Of a DNA stretch of 64,000 nt, positions 10,665 through 25,370 are shown piece by piece. The stretch's first letter is position 1. Each line of letters begins with the position of its first letter. The notes below the pieces were generated by a model. That model ran no database searches. It saw only the letters and a program-made list of their open reading frames with translations, and had not been told where the DNA came from. This DNA is from Cryptomeria japonica (Eukaryota > Streptophyta > Pinopsida > Cupressales > Cupressaceae), in the NCBI RefSeq assembly GCF_030272615.1, contig NC_081410.1, positions 147,430,849-147,494,848 of the forward strand, in the 5' to 3' direction. The translations under genes were made by a program, and so were the position numbers.

Positions 10665-12473
10665 TAGCAACAAAAGATTATCCTAAACAGGCATATCAAG
10701 AGAGATATTAAGCATGAAATAGAAAGCATATAAACATAGAATAAAATAGCTAATCAAGATGCTCATAGTTGCTCCTCCCTTGTTCCTCTCCTCTCCAAGT
10801 CCCAAATGAGTGTAGCTCTCAACTTTTAGCACTAGCCATGGATGCCATATGGAGATTCAAGATGGTTGAATATGATAAGCAAATATTATGCAAGAGTAGA
10901 TAGTGATGCTATGAAAAAGCTCTATGCTAATGCCAGTATAACAACAATACTCTAAATGCTTCCTTTTGCTTGAGGAGAAGGGTTCTATTTATAGAAGAAA
11001 TGGGGAAATGAAGGGTTAAGATTGAATGGTTTAATCAAGGGCCAAGTTTGAAAGTTGGGGATCCATGTGCACAATTGGCACCAATAAAATGGTGACAAGT
11101 GTCAACATAGGATTGGGTTCAGAGAAGAGGTTGGAGGCATTAAAGACCTGAGAAGACCTCATGGTTATCTAGAGGCTAAGGGTCAAGTCCAAATTAAGAT
11201 TACCCACTGGATTAAGAGTTAATCCAAGGATAAACCTTTGTGCAAATGTTTAAGAGATAATCATGGTCAAAGCATTAATGGCCTGATGAGACCTTTGGGT
11301 TGGGTAGAGGTTGAGTCAAAACAAATGTTTTAACCATGTGGGAGGGTTTGAGGTAACCATTAATGGTTATTGGAGACTTTGGGGATTAAGTGGTTGAAGG
11401 TTGAAAGCCTTCAATGGTTATCAAAGACTTTGAGCCATTTAGTGGTTGAAGGTTGGAAGTCTTTAATGGTTATCAAAGGCTTTGAGGGTTTGAGAAGTGA
11501 CTTCCCTTTTGCTTAGGAATGTGACAAAGTTTAGAGAAGAGGTTAGGTTATTTAGAAGTGATTAGAAAATTCTAGAAGGGGTTTAGGCATGCAAGTGGAT
11601 TTTGTAGGAAAATGCAAGTGGGAGAAATTTTGGTATTTTCAATTAAAATAAAATCATTTATTTCAATTAAATGGTGTAATTTGCATTTGGATAAATATTC
11701 AAATAAATATTAATTTATTTAAATGAGAAAAATGAAGATAAAGCATTAAAATGCTTGAAGACTTTGAGGGAAACCATTAAAGGCTTGAAGAATTTTAAGG
11801 AAAACCATTAAAGTCTTAAGAAGACTCTAAGGGAAGCCATTAAGTTTGAAGACTTTAAAGCCATCAAGTTTGAAGACTTTAAGGGAAACTATTAAAGGCT
11901 TAAGAAGACTATAGAAGGAAGCCATCAAGTTTGAAGACTTTAAAGCCATCAAGTTTGAATACTTTAAGGGAAACCATTAAAGGTTTCAAGTGGGTGAGGA
12001 TAAATAGAATTTTAAATAAATAATTTATTTAAAATAGTTGTGCAACTTGCTTTTGTAGGAAAATACAAGTGGGTGGAGGATAAAGGTGATTTAAATAAAT
12101 TATTTATTTAAAATAATTGTGCAACTTGCATTTGTAGGAAAATGCAAGTGGGTAGAGGATAAAGGTGATTTAAATAAATGTTAATTTATTTAAATGTGAG
12201 AGGTGGGATTTTGGGGGATTTAAATAAATATTAATTTATTTAAATGTGAGAGAATATTTAATTAAATAAATATGATTTATTTATTTAATTAATGGTCTGA
12301 ATTTGGTTAAGTGAATTAAATCAAATAAATTGAATAATTTATTTAATTAATAGAAGAAGAGGGTTAAGATGAATTAATTAAATATTAATTTAATTAATTA
12401 TTAATTGATGGTTAAATAATCAAATAAATACTAAGTATTCATTTAATTAAATGGACAGATTTATGTGACTACA
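10665..12473 (-). repeat. 5' LTR of the minus-strand Gypsy element, main part
   Basis: Begins (minus strand) TGTAGTCACATAA at 12473 and is cut by the nested element at 10664. Total LTR length without the insertion is about 1.9 kb. On the minus strand CTATAAATAG at 10994-10985 is a good TATA box. The interior is repetitive: 11740-11990 holds repeats built on GAAGACTTTAAGGGAAACCA, and 12030-12180 has two copies of a block of about 85 bases containing TTGTAGGAAAATRCAAGTGGG followed by ATTTAAATAAAT palindromes. Confidence 0.75.
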
Positions 12474-13740
12474 ATATCATTGCTGAGATTTCTATTTTTT
12501 GAAGATAATAATGACTTAAAAAACCTAACTGCCTCTGAAGCAATGTCCTTTGGCTGTGTCAATAAATTCTCATTCTGACATTGAATACAAGATATCCTAT
12601 TCTTACATCTTTTAATCTTAGTTGAAGAATGAAAAATTTTGTGTTCCTGTCACCATCTGAAAGCCATAACTCTCTCGATTTTTGTCTCCAATAGATTTCC
12701 TCTCTAGCTAACAGCTCCTCAAGCTGTAATTTTAGTGACTTCAATTCATCAATAACTTGTGGCACCATACCATGTTGAAGCACATGAGTATTAAAACACT
12801 CAATCATATCTTGAATCCTTTGTTTCTCCTGAAAAATGTTCTTAAAATGCGAGATATTCCATTCCCTAATATTCAATTTCAAATAACTTAACTTCTTAGC
12901 AATCTGAAACATACGGGACCCAGAACAAAAAGGAGCAGAATTCCACCATTTCATAAGCTGAGGCAAAAAGGAAGAATCCCTAAACAACATGGGCTCAAAT
13001 TTAAATGGAGACTTAAAAGAAGCCCTATCCTCAATAACTGAAAGAGAAATTGGAAAATGTTCAGAACCTAAGACCGGTAGAATAGAGGAAAAGAATTCAA
13101 AATCTGAATCAATCCAATTCTCAGATAATAAAAACCGATCTAATCTCTCAGCAATCTGAGAAAAATCCCTTCTCATGTTTGTCCATGTGAAAACCCCATT
13201 CTGAGACTTACAATCAAAAAGGCTCATATCAAAAATGAAATCCCCAAAGTCATCCATAATCCTTTTATTAGGGAAAACACCTCCTCTTTTCTCATCTAAA
13301 TCAGTGATAGCATTAAAATCACCCCCAAAGATAATAAAGGAACCATGTTTTAAGGGAGAAGAAATCCTCTTTAATTCACCCCATAACTTACTCTTCCCTT
13401 GAATTCTTGATGGAGCATAAATGTTAAAAAGCCAGAATTTAACCTTTGAAATCTTGCTTATAACTAAAGCCAACATCCAATTTGTAGCAGATGCCACTAA
13501 CTATACCTCAATATTATAATTATTCCAAAGCAATGCCAAACCTCCTGAAGAACCACAAGCCGGAGAAGAAAGAAAAATCCAACTTCTCCAAGACGAAAAA
13601 ACCAAATCAGCAGACTCCTTTGACAACTTTGTTTCTTGCAACATAAAAATATCACACTTAATTAAGTCCATTTGGGAGTTAATTAAGCATCTCTTGTTAG
13701 GGGCATTTAAGCCCCTAACATTCCAAAAAATAATTCTCAT
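12474..13740 (-). pseudogene. LINE-1 ORF2 fragment: apurinic-type endonuclease domain
   Basis: Starts at ATG 13740. Endonuclease motifs in order are FWNVRG, MLQETKL, GGDFNAI, RLDRFLL and SEHFPIS; the last is usually SDH, so a catalytic acid has changed. A TAG at 13501-13503 splits the domain, and a frameshift near 12600 breaks the linker. The frame then meets the Gypsy LTR before RT. The ATG overlaps the ORF1 stop (ATGA). Confidence 0.85.
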
Positions 13741-15997
13741 TGTCCTTGAGGGGAGGCCGAAGCTCCCCTCTTCCCAATAATCGAAGAATTTTTGCTTTCC
13801 CCAAAGTACCCTTGCATATTACGTTTCACAGCCCCTGATCTTGTCACAGGTAGACTAGTCACGAATCTTTTACTCCTCTTTCTTTTTACACTTACAGGAG
13901 TTAGGCATGTTTTCTTAGTCCTGCCAAGAGAGACTGAATGCCTCCCTTACCCACCAGCAGGAGAAAGGGACAAAGTCTTTTGAATTCCAGCATCAATTTC
14001 CATTTGAGTCTTAAGATTATTTGGAGGCCTACCTCTCCTAGGAGAAACCACCGATGGTGAAAAAACTGGAGTTGTTTGGACAATTGGTAAACTCTTGCAT
14101 GACTTTGGAGAAGCCAGGATAAATGGATTATCTTCAAAACCCAACTCTGTTGTAGCCAAAACTGCAAAAGGATTAGCAGATGCAAAAATAGGAAGGGTCA
14201 ATTTTATACCCCCCAAATCATTCTCAATTGAACAGACAACTCTATCAGTAATACCCTCATCCATTTGATGTGCATGATTGTTAAAAATATCATGTACTTG
14301 CTGAACCAGATTCTCATCTGGCATAATAACAGGGACAACCTCTGACGGATTACTATTCCCTAAGGAAGATTCATTAGCCATATTAATCTCAACATTCAGG
14401 GGGGAATTATTAGACACCAAATTCTTAATTTCCTGAACTAAAGAAGCATCATTAGGAAAACCTATGGCAGGTACCTGTTTAATAGTTTCCATATCAACCA
14501 CTGCATTTTTATCTAAATTCACATTCTTTGAAGATTCCAAAACCTCCTTTTGAGTGCACGAAGACAAATTGTCATCCTTACCCTTTGTGTGATTATTTGG
14601 CATCTTAGGGCAATCTATCATCAATGGGTGATCTACTCCATTCATCGGGGGATTACCATCCACTATACCCCCATTATTAGAAAATGTCTTCAGTAAAGAC
14701 GAAAGTGAGACCGAACCCGAAGTGTGATCATTTGGTTTCCCAGAACTACGACACAATGGATTATTTTCAAGATTAATGTGACCTGTTTCTACCAATTTAT
14801 GCGAAGAGACATTTCCACATCCTTCAATCGAAGGTCTCGCCGACAAACTATCTTTATTAAGGGATTTAAGGACAAAGTCAACAACCTGCTGGTTTTTCTC
14901 AAAATCCATAAGTAAAGGAGCATCCAAAAGTAAAGGAGACTTAAGAAGCTCTGTATCTAATTTCTCAATTGACTGGTGCCAAATACCATCATGAGACTTG
15001 ATATTACAAGTACGGGGGCAAACATTGTTAGAGTTAATAAGAACACAAATTTTTACCAAAACCTCCCCCTCCACAAAGTCCATTTTAGATGTCAAAAAAG
15101 TTCCAATAGTATTTCCAATTTTCTCAAGAACATATGGATCCATAACTTCAAAAGGAATTTTAGGTAAACCAAACCAGAAAGAAATAAGTTTCGAACTAGA
15201 CCAAGAAGGAACAAAAAATGGTTTCCAAACCACAATTGAAATTAAATGTTTTCCAAACCAATGATGTGAAGTTCTTAATACCTCATCTCTGAAAGAAGGA
15301 GAATCAAAGACAATAATAAAAGCATTCATAGACAATAATTGAAAATAATGCATATCCCCCCATCTTTTCTGCAATTTATGATAAAGCTTTAAAAAACTAA
15401 TTTGATCACACCAAATTTGCCCAGAAATAGCATTCGTATGCAAACAATTCACTTTCTTATCGACATAAGAACCTAAAAGATCGATACAAGGGATAGGAGC
15501 CCAAACCTGCGATGAAGAAACCTCAAGCAGAATAAGATTAGATTGAATCTTACTTACCTTTTCTGGACTAGCTTCTTGAGGTTCACATTTACCTTATTTC
15601 CCACCTACTGTGAAGAAACAGAAACCCTAGCCATAGTCTCCTTATTTTCCAACCCAACAACCCTAGAAAACATTCGCTGATTGCCTTGATCCAAAGACCA
15701 TTTCCTCAAAAATCCCTTGAATTGCTTCTCAGAATTCCCATGATTCATACCATTATTAAAATGCCCTTGAGTGAAACTTCTTCCATTGTTATTCTGCCTC
15801 CATGCCACACTGCGTCTGTTCCCAAAGAAGCCTTGAAAGTAATTTGAAGCTAGCTAAAAAACCTTGTTATTTCCACTCCGGTTTACCTGTATTGCCATGT
15901 CCTTCCATCTGCCTTTCGTGTAGACCCACTGCGGAACATGAGGCGAGTCTTCCCAGCCCACATCCGCCCATGAACCCAAATATCCTCTATCAGCCAT
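13737..15997 (-). pseudogene. LINE-1 ORF1: DUF4283-type RNA-binding protein
   Basis: ATG at 15997 (MADRGYLGSWADVGWED). The N-terminal part (15997-15605) is rich in asparagine, glycine and aromatic residues; after a frameshift between 15605 and 15452 comes a DUF4283-like domain (about 15440-14950, with GMHYFQLLSMNAFIIVF-like core and FGLPKIPFEVM). A long Ser/Asn-rich, acidic segment follows. A stop at 13947 interrupts, but the same frame then gives a basic tail ending PQGQ-stop at 13739-13737, overlapping the ORF2 ATG. Plant L1 ORF1 proteins bind the element RNA. Broken by at least three lesions. Confidence 0.75.
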
Positions 15998-16003
15998 CTT
16001 CGA

Positions 16004-16842
16004 TCACTGTATTATCTGATCACTGTATTATGTTGATTTGATGTTACCCCAACTGTAGTGATGACAATGTAAGCAAACTTTTACTAACAATGAACCTCAA
16101 GATGATTGGCAGGTGTCATCCTTTGTTGTTGTCACAAACAAGCCTGAGTATGACAAAGTTATCTGCTACTAACAGTCTAAAAACCTCCTCCCAAATGTCG
16201 ATCTCCAAACCAAATGACAACGTCTTCACTAATCAATTGTAGATCAATCATCAGATAGGCAAGGCTGTTTGCAAATGTTGTGGAGGCCTTGTGTGACTGA
16301 TTTGAACAATACTACCCCTGGTATGTAGTTATCTGGTCTGAGGTGGCCCATTGATCAAAATGCTACATTTGTTGACTGATACCAGTCCACCCAGTCTGAT
16401 CACTGCCCCTGGTATGATTGACGTTGTATTGTAATCGGTTCCCTACTACAGAGGTTACTGTTGTTCAAATCTAGGACTGATATGTTGTTTTGAAACAAAT
16501 TCTGATGTAACCCTGATTGATGACCGGATTCACCTCAGAACTCCTTCAGTTTGATCCTAAAGGGATCTTCTCTCCTCATACTCCAAATCGCCAATGTTGG
16601 TTGCCAATTTTGGTGCAAGTGTGGAGTCTAGGTGCCCTAACTGTGAGATTCGCAGTCTGATATGGTCTCCGAACTGTGGGATGGCAAGTGATATTTGAAT
16701 CAAGGTTCCGTGCACAGAGAATATATCCTTCTATTGTCCTCGCTGCAGTATTCTCCAACAAGTTCTTCATAGTTCTCAGATAGAGATTGACCTAGATTGC
16801 AAGAAGCGTTAAGAACAGAATAATCATTACGAGCAGCTGCAG
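16004..16842. other. Unassigned intergenic DNA
   Basis: No reading frame or repeat family recognised. A small direct repeat (GATCACTGTATTAT twice) lies at 16001-16032. TGCAG at 16838-16842 is the left target duplication of the following solo LTR. Confidence 0.5.
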
Positions 16843-19800
16843 TGTAATGCCCATACCCTAGTTAGACTTGTAAAATCCGTTTGACCATGATTGACTTCCT
16901 ATGTGGCATTCTTGAATGGTAGGTTAACCATGGTGAAATGTGTAGTTTAGATAATATAAATAACTGTGCATACTTATTATTGTGCTTTTCCATCGATTCT
17001 CGTGTAAATGTAATTGTTCCTAACCCTTGTGATAAATCTTGAGCTAACGCCTTCATTGAATATGTATTTGTATATGCATGCTTGTATGAATTCATGAGTG
17101 CAGGAGATTGCAGGTACAACACCACTTAGGGCAAGGTTCATCTCCTTTGGAATTTGCAAGGTTGAGTATGCTTCTTCATCTTTAGAATTCGGATTTAGTG
17201 GTCATATAACTCTCGTCTTGCCTTAGCCATGGTTAGGTGAGCATCGTGTGTGGATTCGTGGGGCTTGCTTTTCATTGGGATGCGTGTCGAGAGATTTGGA
17301 GGACTCCCTCGATTTGCGTGCCTTGCTCGAGGTAAGTGAGGTTTGCTATCCTAAGTATTAAATTCAAATTTATGAGTAGACGAGCACATTAGTAATTTAG
17401 AAATTTAAATGGGTAGCTTCTTTTATATGATTAATCATTAATTTAAGAGATTGCCTTAAATTATTAATGTAGCAGGCTTAAGGTATTTAACTGGGGTTAT
17501 TGTGCTCATTTACGCGTTTGTAACATTTACGTATTTGTAGTTGAGGAATTAGAATAAATAAGACTCTTGTACTAGATTAGTCATGTATTTAAAAATGTCG
17601 CTTTATTTTGTTGTAGCGAGTTAATTCAATAGTTAATTTTAATAACTACGATTTTAATAAAGTATGCGTTTTGGAAAGGAAAAAAATTTAAAAGTCAATT
17701 GAGAAATAGAAATAAATTAATCATTTTCGCATGTTGGGGGAAAAAAGGGTAAATTTTATTATTTAAAAGAAATTATTTCTTTTTACTTGTTAAGTCGATA
17801 TAGTATAAAAGTTGATTTTTAGAAAATTAAATTAATCAAATGCCTTACCCGGTCAATGGTTTCGAAATAAGAAGTAGGCCTAAAATTTGTAGTGAGAAAT
17901 TAAAATTTAAAAAAAAAAAATGCAATAAGAAATGGAAGCATTTAAATTTTAAAAGAGAAATGAGTAAGGAGGAAATGAATGACTCCCATTTGGATTTTCA
18001 TCTATTTCATTTTAAAAATAAAATGCCTAAATTCGAAATTAAAAATTAGGGCAAAATTAGGGTTTCACTTTTTAACCTAGTTTTGGAGACATTTTGGGGG
18101 TTCTCTTTTTGGGGGGAAAAATGTGGGAGAAAATGGAGTTTTTTTTCTTTCTTGCTTGGAGTTGCAGGTGGAGCTCTTTTTCAAATTCATGCCAGGAATG
18201 CAAATGGAGGTAGGTCTCTTGTTATCTTTCATTTCATCTGAAACCAAAAGAAGTATGTTTGATTCTCCCTAAAGAAATCTGAGTTCTTGTTTGAAATTAT
18301 GGTGATCATTGGATCATGATTTTTTTGTCACTGTCTTATGAGTTAGAAATCTTATCTACTTAAGAGTTTTATTTTGTGCATTTTTGTTGTGTTTGGGGAA
18401 AAATCTTGAACTGTTATTTGGAAATCCCTCCCCATTATGTTACTTTGGCCATTCTGGAAAGGAAAATGGAACACAAAAAAAGAAGGAATGGCTGTGTCTG
18501 TGCATGATTTTTCTTCCAATGTTCTTATTCAAAAACAATTTGTTTCGAACTGTGAAAGTTTGCAAAGAAAAAAATAAAATAAAATAAAATTTAAAAAAAC
18601 GAAAACAAAAAAAAAAGAAAATTTTTTAGGGTTTCAGGGGGGGAGCCGAAGCTCTACCCTCCCCTTCCCCGCGGCGCTGTGTGGCTCGCAGTCTACCTGC
18701 GACCACAGTGTGTCCGCAGGAAACCCTGCGTCCACACTGTGGGCCACAGGGAAACCTGTGACCACAGCGTGGCCCACAGGGAACCCTGCGTCCACACTGT
18801 GGGCCGCAGGGAGACCTGCGTCCACAGCGTGGTTCGCAGGGAACCTGCGTTCCACACTGTGGGCCCACAGCGTGGCTTAGTTTAATATTAGATAAACAAT
18901 GTTTTATAATATTTTTTTTATATATAATTTTTTTAAAAAAAACAAAAAATATATATATTATGATATATGTCGTGGGAAAGGCATAAAAAAAAGGGAATTT
19001 TGGTAGAAAGGTTCTTTTCATTGGAAATTAGTTTTATTTAATTTTTATTTTGCTAAATATTGTTTATATATATATATATATCAAACATGAAATTTGTGTA
19101 TATATAGATTTGTTGGTTTTAACATTTCATTAGACATGTATTGTTAAATTTATATTGATCACGTTCAATTTTGGAACCAAATCTAATAGGGAAGTATACT
19201 TGGAGAAGAGACCAAATATTGTCTGTATTTGAAGACCCTTGAAATAAAACCCCATTGCTAACGTCATGAAATATATTTTAACAAGAAGTTGTTCTTCTTT
19301 TAAATAAGCATTGTCTATCGAATTTAATGATTAAGATCTCCCGATAATTTTACAAATGAAAACTAAAGTATAGGAGAGTATGAAATTTGAATCGAAATTA
19401 TCCTTGTATATTTTGTTATTACTTCTTCGGTATGTTAGTAGTACGCATGTAAATTGGATATCGTATCGATATAAAAGGAAAATGTTGTAAGTATAAGTTC
19501 CATATTTGCCTTGTTTGGGGTGGCGACATACCTTGGTGTATTTGTTTCAGACCTTGTTATCTAGATAATTGTGTCGGTCATAGCTGAAGTACGCCCCTAG
19601 TCAAATTATCGACAATCATTAGAACCTATATTTACCTTGAAGTGTCAGTTGGAATCTGCTCTAGGAGGGACCCATTATGTGAACTCTTACCAAGGTGTCT
19701 GTTGTATATTGGTTGTAATTCGCCTAAGTGGCAAACATGTAAAAGACTTATAAATCATGTATTTCTAACGATATAATACCAAAAGGGTCTTGCAGTTGAG

Positions 19801-21588
19801 CAGACCCAGAGATGTAGCCCATCCGGGGTGAACTCCGAGATCATATCTGTGTTATGCGATGTTTATAGCGTGCATTGTTTTATGCTTTAAATTATCATGA
19901 ATGGTTGTATTTTTGCATAAGTGTATGGTGGAAATTTAATGAATTCAAATTTAAGTGCATAACATTATTCATATGGATAAATGTAGTTATTTAAGTTCAT
20001 AAAACGTTGTGAATTATGAATATGGCAAGGTATTTAAATATTGAAATTAAAGTTGTGGAAAAAGTAATTTGATAATGTTAATTTAAATTGTAATAGTGGA
20101 AAGAATCTTGCTAGAATACTTTATTGGATTAACTTGTTATTAAGTATATAAATGGAATGAATGTAAAAAGGAAACAAAGTTAAAATTTATGCCACAAATC
20201 TTAGATTGAAATCTAGAAGATGAACATCATATAAACAACTATCCTTTTTCCCTTAGAAAATGAATCACGCCATGTCAATTATGTTTCATTACATAGGATG
20301 AATTTGTTAAGTTATTTCATGCTTTAATCATAATCAATAACCCTCACCAGATTAATATGATAATCGTGTGGACTCAACTAGGCATCCGTGTTGTATATTG
20401 GATGTATATATATATATAGTTAATTATGTTGCAATTGTAACCAATATACCCTCACCAAATTTATTTTATAATTGGGTGAACTCAATTTAGATATCCATAT
20501 TTTAATCCTTATAAAAGGAATCCCTCATAATTGCTAAAATTGAACTAGAATGGGAAATCATTGATTAGTGTTTATACATTAAATCTTAGTAAAAGTATCT
20601 CTCTCCTATTAATTTCATTTAACAAAAAAAAGAGATATGCAATAAGATAATTGTATTTTAAATCCTAATAGAAGAACGTCATTATGATCTTATTACTCTA
20701 ATCTTGAAATGACGAATGTCACCTAGTTAACGATACTATAATTTTAAAGGATGCTCTCGTGTGTCCTAATGCATATCCTTCTTAATGATATTAGTCCAAT
20801 TATTTGCATCATCAAAACTTCAAAAGAATTTTATGGTTACTCACATTTTATCTTCCACATAAGAATCTACAACTCATTAGTTGGCTATGCATGAAAACAA
20901 ATGAAGAGACCGCACTCTACTAATGGAAGTTAATCCTTAAGAAGCGAAATTTATCTTATTAACCATACTTTTTAATATTTAAGAAAGGTATCAAATGTGG
21001 GTGAATATTTAAAATCAAATGAAGGAATTCTCGTTTTATTAATCGTAGTTAACCTTTAATGAATGAATCTCATTAGGCATATTTTAAACATTAAAGGATG
21101 AAAACAATTGTGAATGGATACCACAAACCCAAGGAATGAACTTCATTATATTAAACTCATGAACCCTTTTGGGGGCCTCTTAATGTAATTATGAATTAAA
21201 GTGCAATGAACAAATAACTCCTCAATGGCCCCCTAACCGCCCAAAGTAAATGAACGCTTCCTAAAATTATAAGATGCCAAACCATTGAACACATATATAA
21301 TCAGGATCTATGCAATATCTCGTTATTAAGATATCCAGTTTAATGGATCTAATGACGCAAGTTGAGTTAGGTGTAAGGTTGTGTAATCGCGTTGGGAAAC
21401 TCCTTAGAATCGTTTTAGCCTTCCGCTGTGTTATCTAGTTAGAGATAACTTGAAGATAACTTCGATCTATCTTAATATTGTAACTTTTCATCAACGCTCT
21501 TAATTGTTATTTTAAAAAAAAAAAAAATTACACTCTATTTGAGTGTTTTAAACTTAAACCCTTAGGGGTTTCCTGGCGGGGCATTACA
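16843..21588. repeat. Very long solo LTR (about 4.75 kb)
   Basis: The ends are TGTAATGCCC and GGGCATTACA, 10-base perfect inverted termini of the TG...CA type. Flanks are TGCAG at 16838-16842 and at 21589-21593, a perfect 5-bp target duplication. No gag or pol similarity is present, so a solo LTR left by LTR-LTR recombination is the best reading. It is mostly AT-rich, with short A/T runs. A GC-rich tandem array sits at 18684-18875. A large non-autonomous DNA transposon with short inverted ends is the main alternative. Orientation is uncertain. Confidence 0.65.
18684..18875. repeat. GC-rich 30-bp tandem array inside the solo LTR
   Basis: Five clear 30-bp units start at 18713, 18743, 18773, 18803 and 18833, with a 29-bp unit before and a partial unit after. 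Each unit has a CGCAGGGA..CCTGCG inverted repeat and a CCACACTGTGG (or CCACAGCGTGG) inverted repeat. It is CpG-rich in an AT-rich context. On the minus strand it reads as repeats of CGPQCGRRVP, which I consider a by-product of the DNA repeat. Confidence 0.8.
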
Positions 21589-21593
21589 TGCAG

Positions 21594-23947
<2,354 letters not shown>

Positions 23948-23952
23948 CCAAC

Positions 23953-25365
23953 TGATGAATAATGATGAACATCAAATATCCTAAATGGTACTGAGAGGGG
24001 GGGTGAATCAGTAAATACAAAAACTTCTCTACAACATCTTATCAAGTTAAAACAATTCTAACCAGTTGTCTTCATCACTGAACTTAACCATGGCAATACC
24101 GGTTAAACATAGTAAGACTTCAAACATCTAAACCAGTAAAACTGAATACTTCAAATATCAATCAACGCTTGATAACTACTTCACCAATATACTCATGCAT
24201 GTGTTGTATCAGTAATACCATAACCATTAGCTTTGCATGCATATACAACTAAACAAAGACTGCTAAATCATCACATGAAAAATGCACAACTCATGACACA
24301 CAGATTTTTCATGTGGAAACCCAAATGGGAAAAACAACGGTGGGGATGAATACCCACAAGCTTGTTTTTGAACTCTTTTGAAGCTCGCTCTATTAGGATC
24401 CTAGTTCGGTTAAAGACTTTACAATAAGGTTTTGTTAGGAACCGATCCTGTTAAAGATCGCCCGGTTAAGGGATGGCTATATACCCTGTTAAAGGTTACC
24501 TTGCTAGAGGATTTGAAGAAATCAATGATCTTGAGTCGCCTGGTTAGAGGATTTACAATAAGCCTGTTAAAGCTACCCGGTAAAGGGATTTTCCAACTGT
24601 TGAAATGGTTAGAAGACAACATGTAAAGCTCTAATCTGATAACAGCACTACATGCTAAGGCAGATCCTTTTCAGTTCCTCTACTCTACAATCACACTCTG
24701 CAGTTCTCCTCTCACTGGTCTGGCAAGTATCTCATCACTCGAATACAAACACAACATTGCCAACACAAACAATACCAAACATCATCGACCTTATAGACAA
24801 CAATTAGGTCCGTAGCATAAACCCTGAACCCTAAATATTTAGGTTTACAATTACAGGCAGTCCAATTCTAGTCGTTCAAAACACTTTGCATAGAATGAAA
24901 CAATCTCAAACATATCACAAGTCATTTTGCATCATCCATTCTCCACCGCATATGGAAATCAGTAACCCATCACGCTCTCTTCACATACCGCTAAGAAGAA
25001 TGTTCATTCTCAAGGTAGACATTTAATGCAATCGATCTTCACATGCAAGATCCTCACGGAAATCCTTCACGTGCACAAAACTCACGTGGCATCTCGATCT
25101 CATCCTTATCTCTTAGCTAACTCATCACAGAATGTCACCGGTTGCATCGCATAAGCTAGATTGCCAAACCAGAAACCCTAGAGCTGAGATTACCAACTGG
25201 TAGCCACACTTAGTGAAACCCTGACACCGGTTCGCTACATCTCTTCATACCGGTTCTCCAATCTTGAACATCAGTAACAACTTTTTCCAATCTTCATACC
25301 GGTTCACCTGCACTTATTGGCATCACTGACAACATACATTATCATCATATCATCATATACCAACA
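23953..25365 (-). repeat. Probable solo LTR (about 1.4 kb)
   Basis: The plus-strand ends are TGATGAATAATG and ATATACCAACA, bounded by CCAAC at 23948-23952 and 25366-25370, a perfect 5-bp duplication. On the minus strand it begins TGTTGGTATATG, a common Copia LTR start, so minus orientation is guessed. The interior has many ACCGGTT variants and short repeats of the type CCTGTTAAAG..GAGGATTT at 24400-24600. No coding region. Confidence 0.6.
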
Positions 25366-25370
25366 CCAAC

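Larger units (their letters stand above)
1..12473 (-). mobile_element. Gypsy (Tat-type) LTR retrotransposon, gag-less, split by a nested element
   Basis: Minus-strand LTR retrotransposon that enters from the left edge. Its 5' LTR starts at 12473 (TGTAGTCACATAA on the minus strand), runs to 10665, is interrupted by the plus-strand element 2857-10659, and resumes at 2856-2781. A primer-binding site and a pol reading frame follow at once; no gag is seen between them. Pol contains RT, an RT-linked RNase H and a second RNase H, the arrangement known for the Tat lineage. Integrase and the 3' LTR would lie left of position 1. The element is inserted in LINE-1 ORF2. The missing gag is seen directly; whether it is a deletion or a family trait is open. 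Confidence 0.8.
12474..16003 (-). mobile_element. LINE-1: L1-type plant LINE, 5' part, cut by the Gypsy insertion
   Basis: Minus-strand LINE with ORF1 and the endonuclease part of ORF2. The sequence stops at 12473 where the Gypsy LTR begins, just after the conserved linker (minus frame ...DIASEAVRFF) that precedes RT in LINE-5. RT and the 3' end would lie beyond the left edge of the window. The 5' end is near 16003, a few bases before the ORF1 ATG. Confidence 0.8.

Noticed and set aside
18626-19021. 131-codon minus frame with repeated CGPQCGRRVP
   Set aside because: Explained by the 30-bp DNA repeat; both strands and other frames show similar artefacts, and no homologous protein is recognised.
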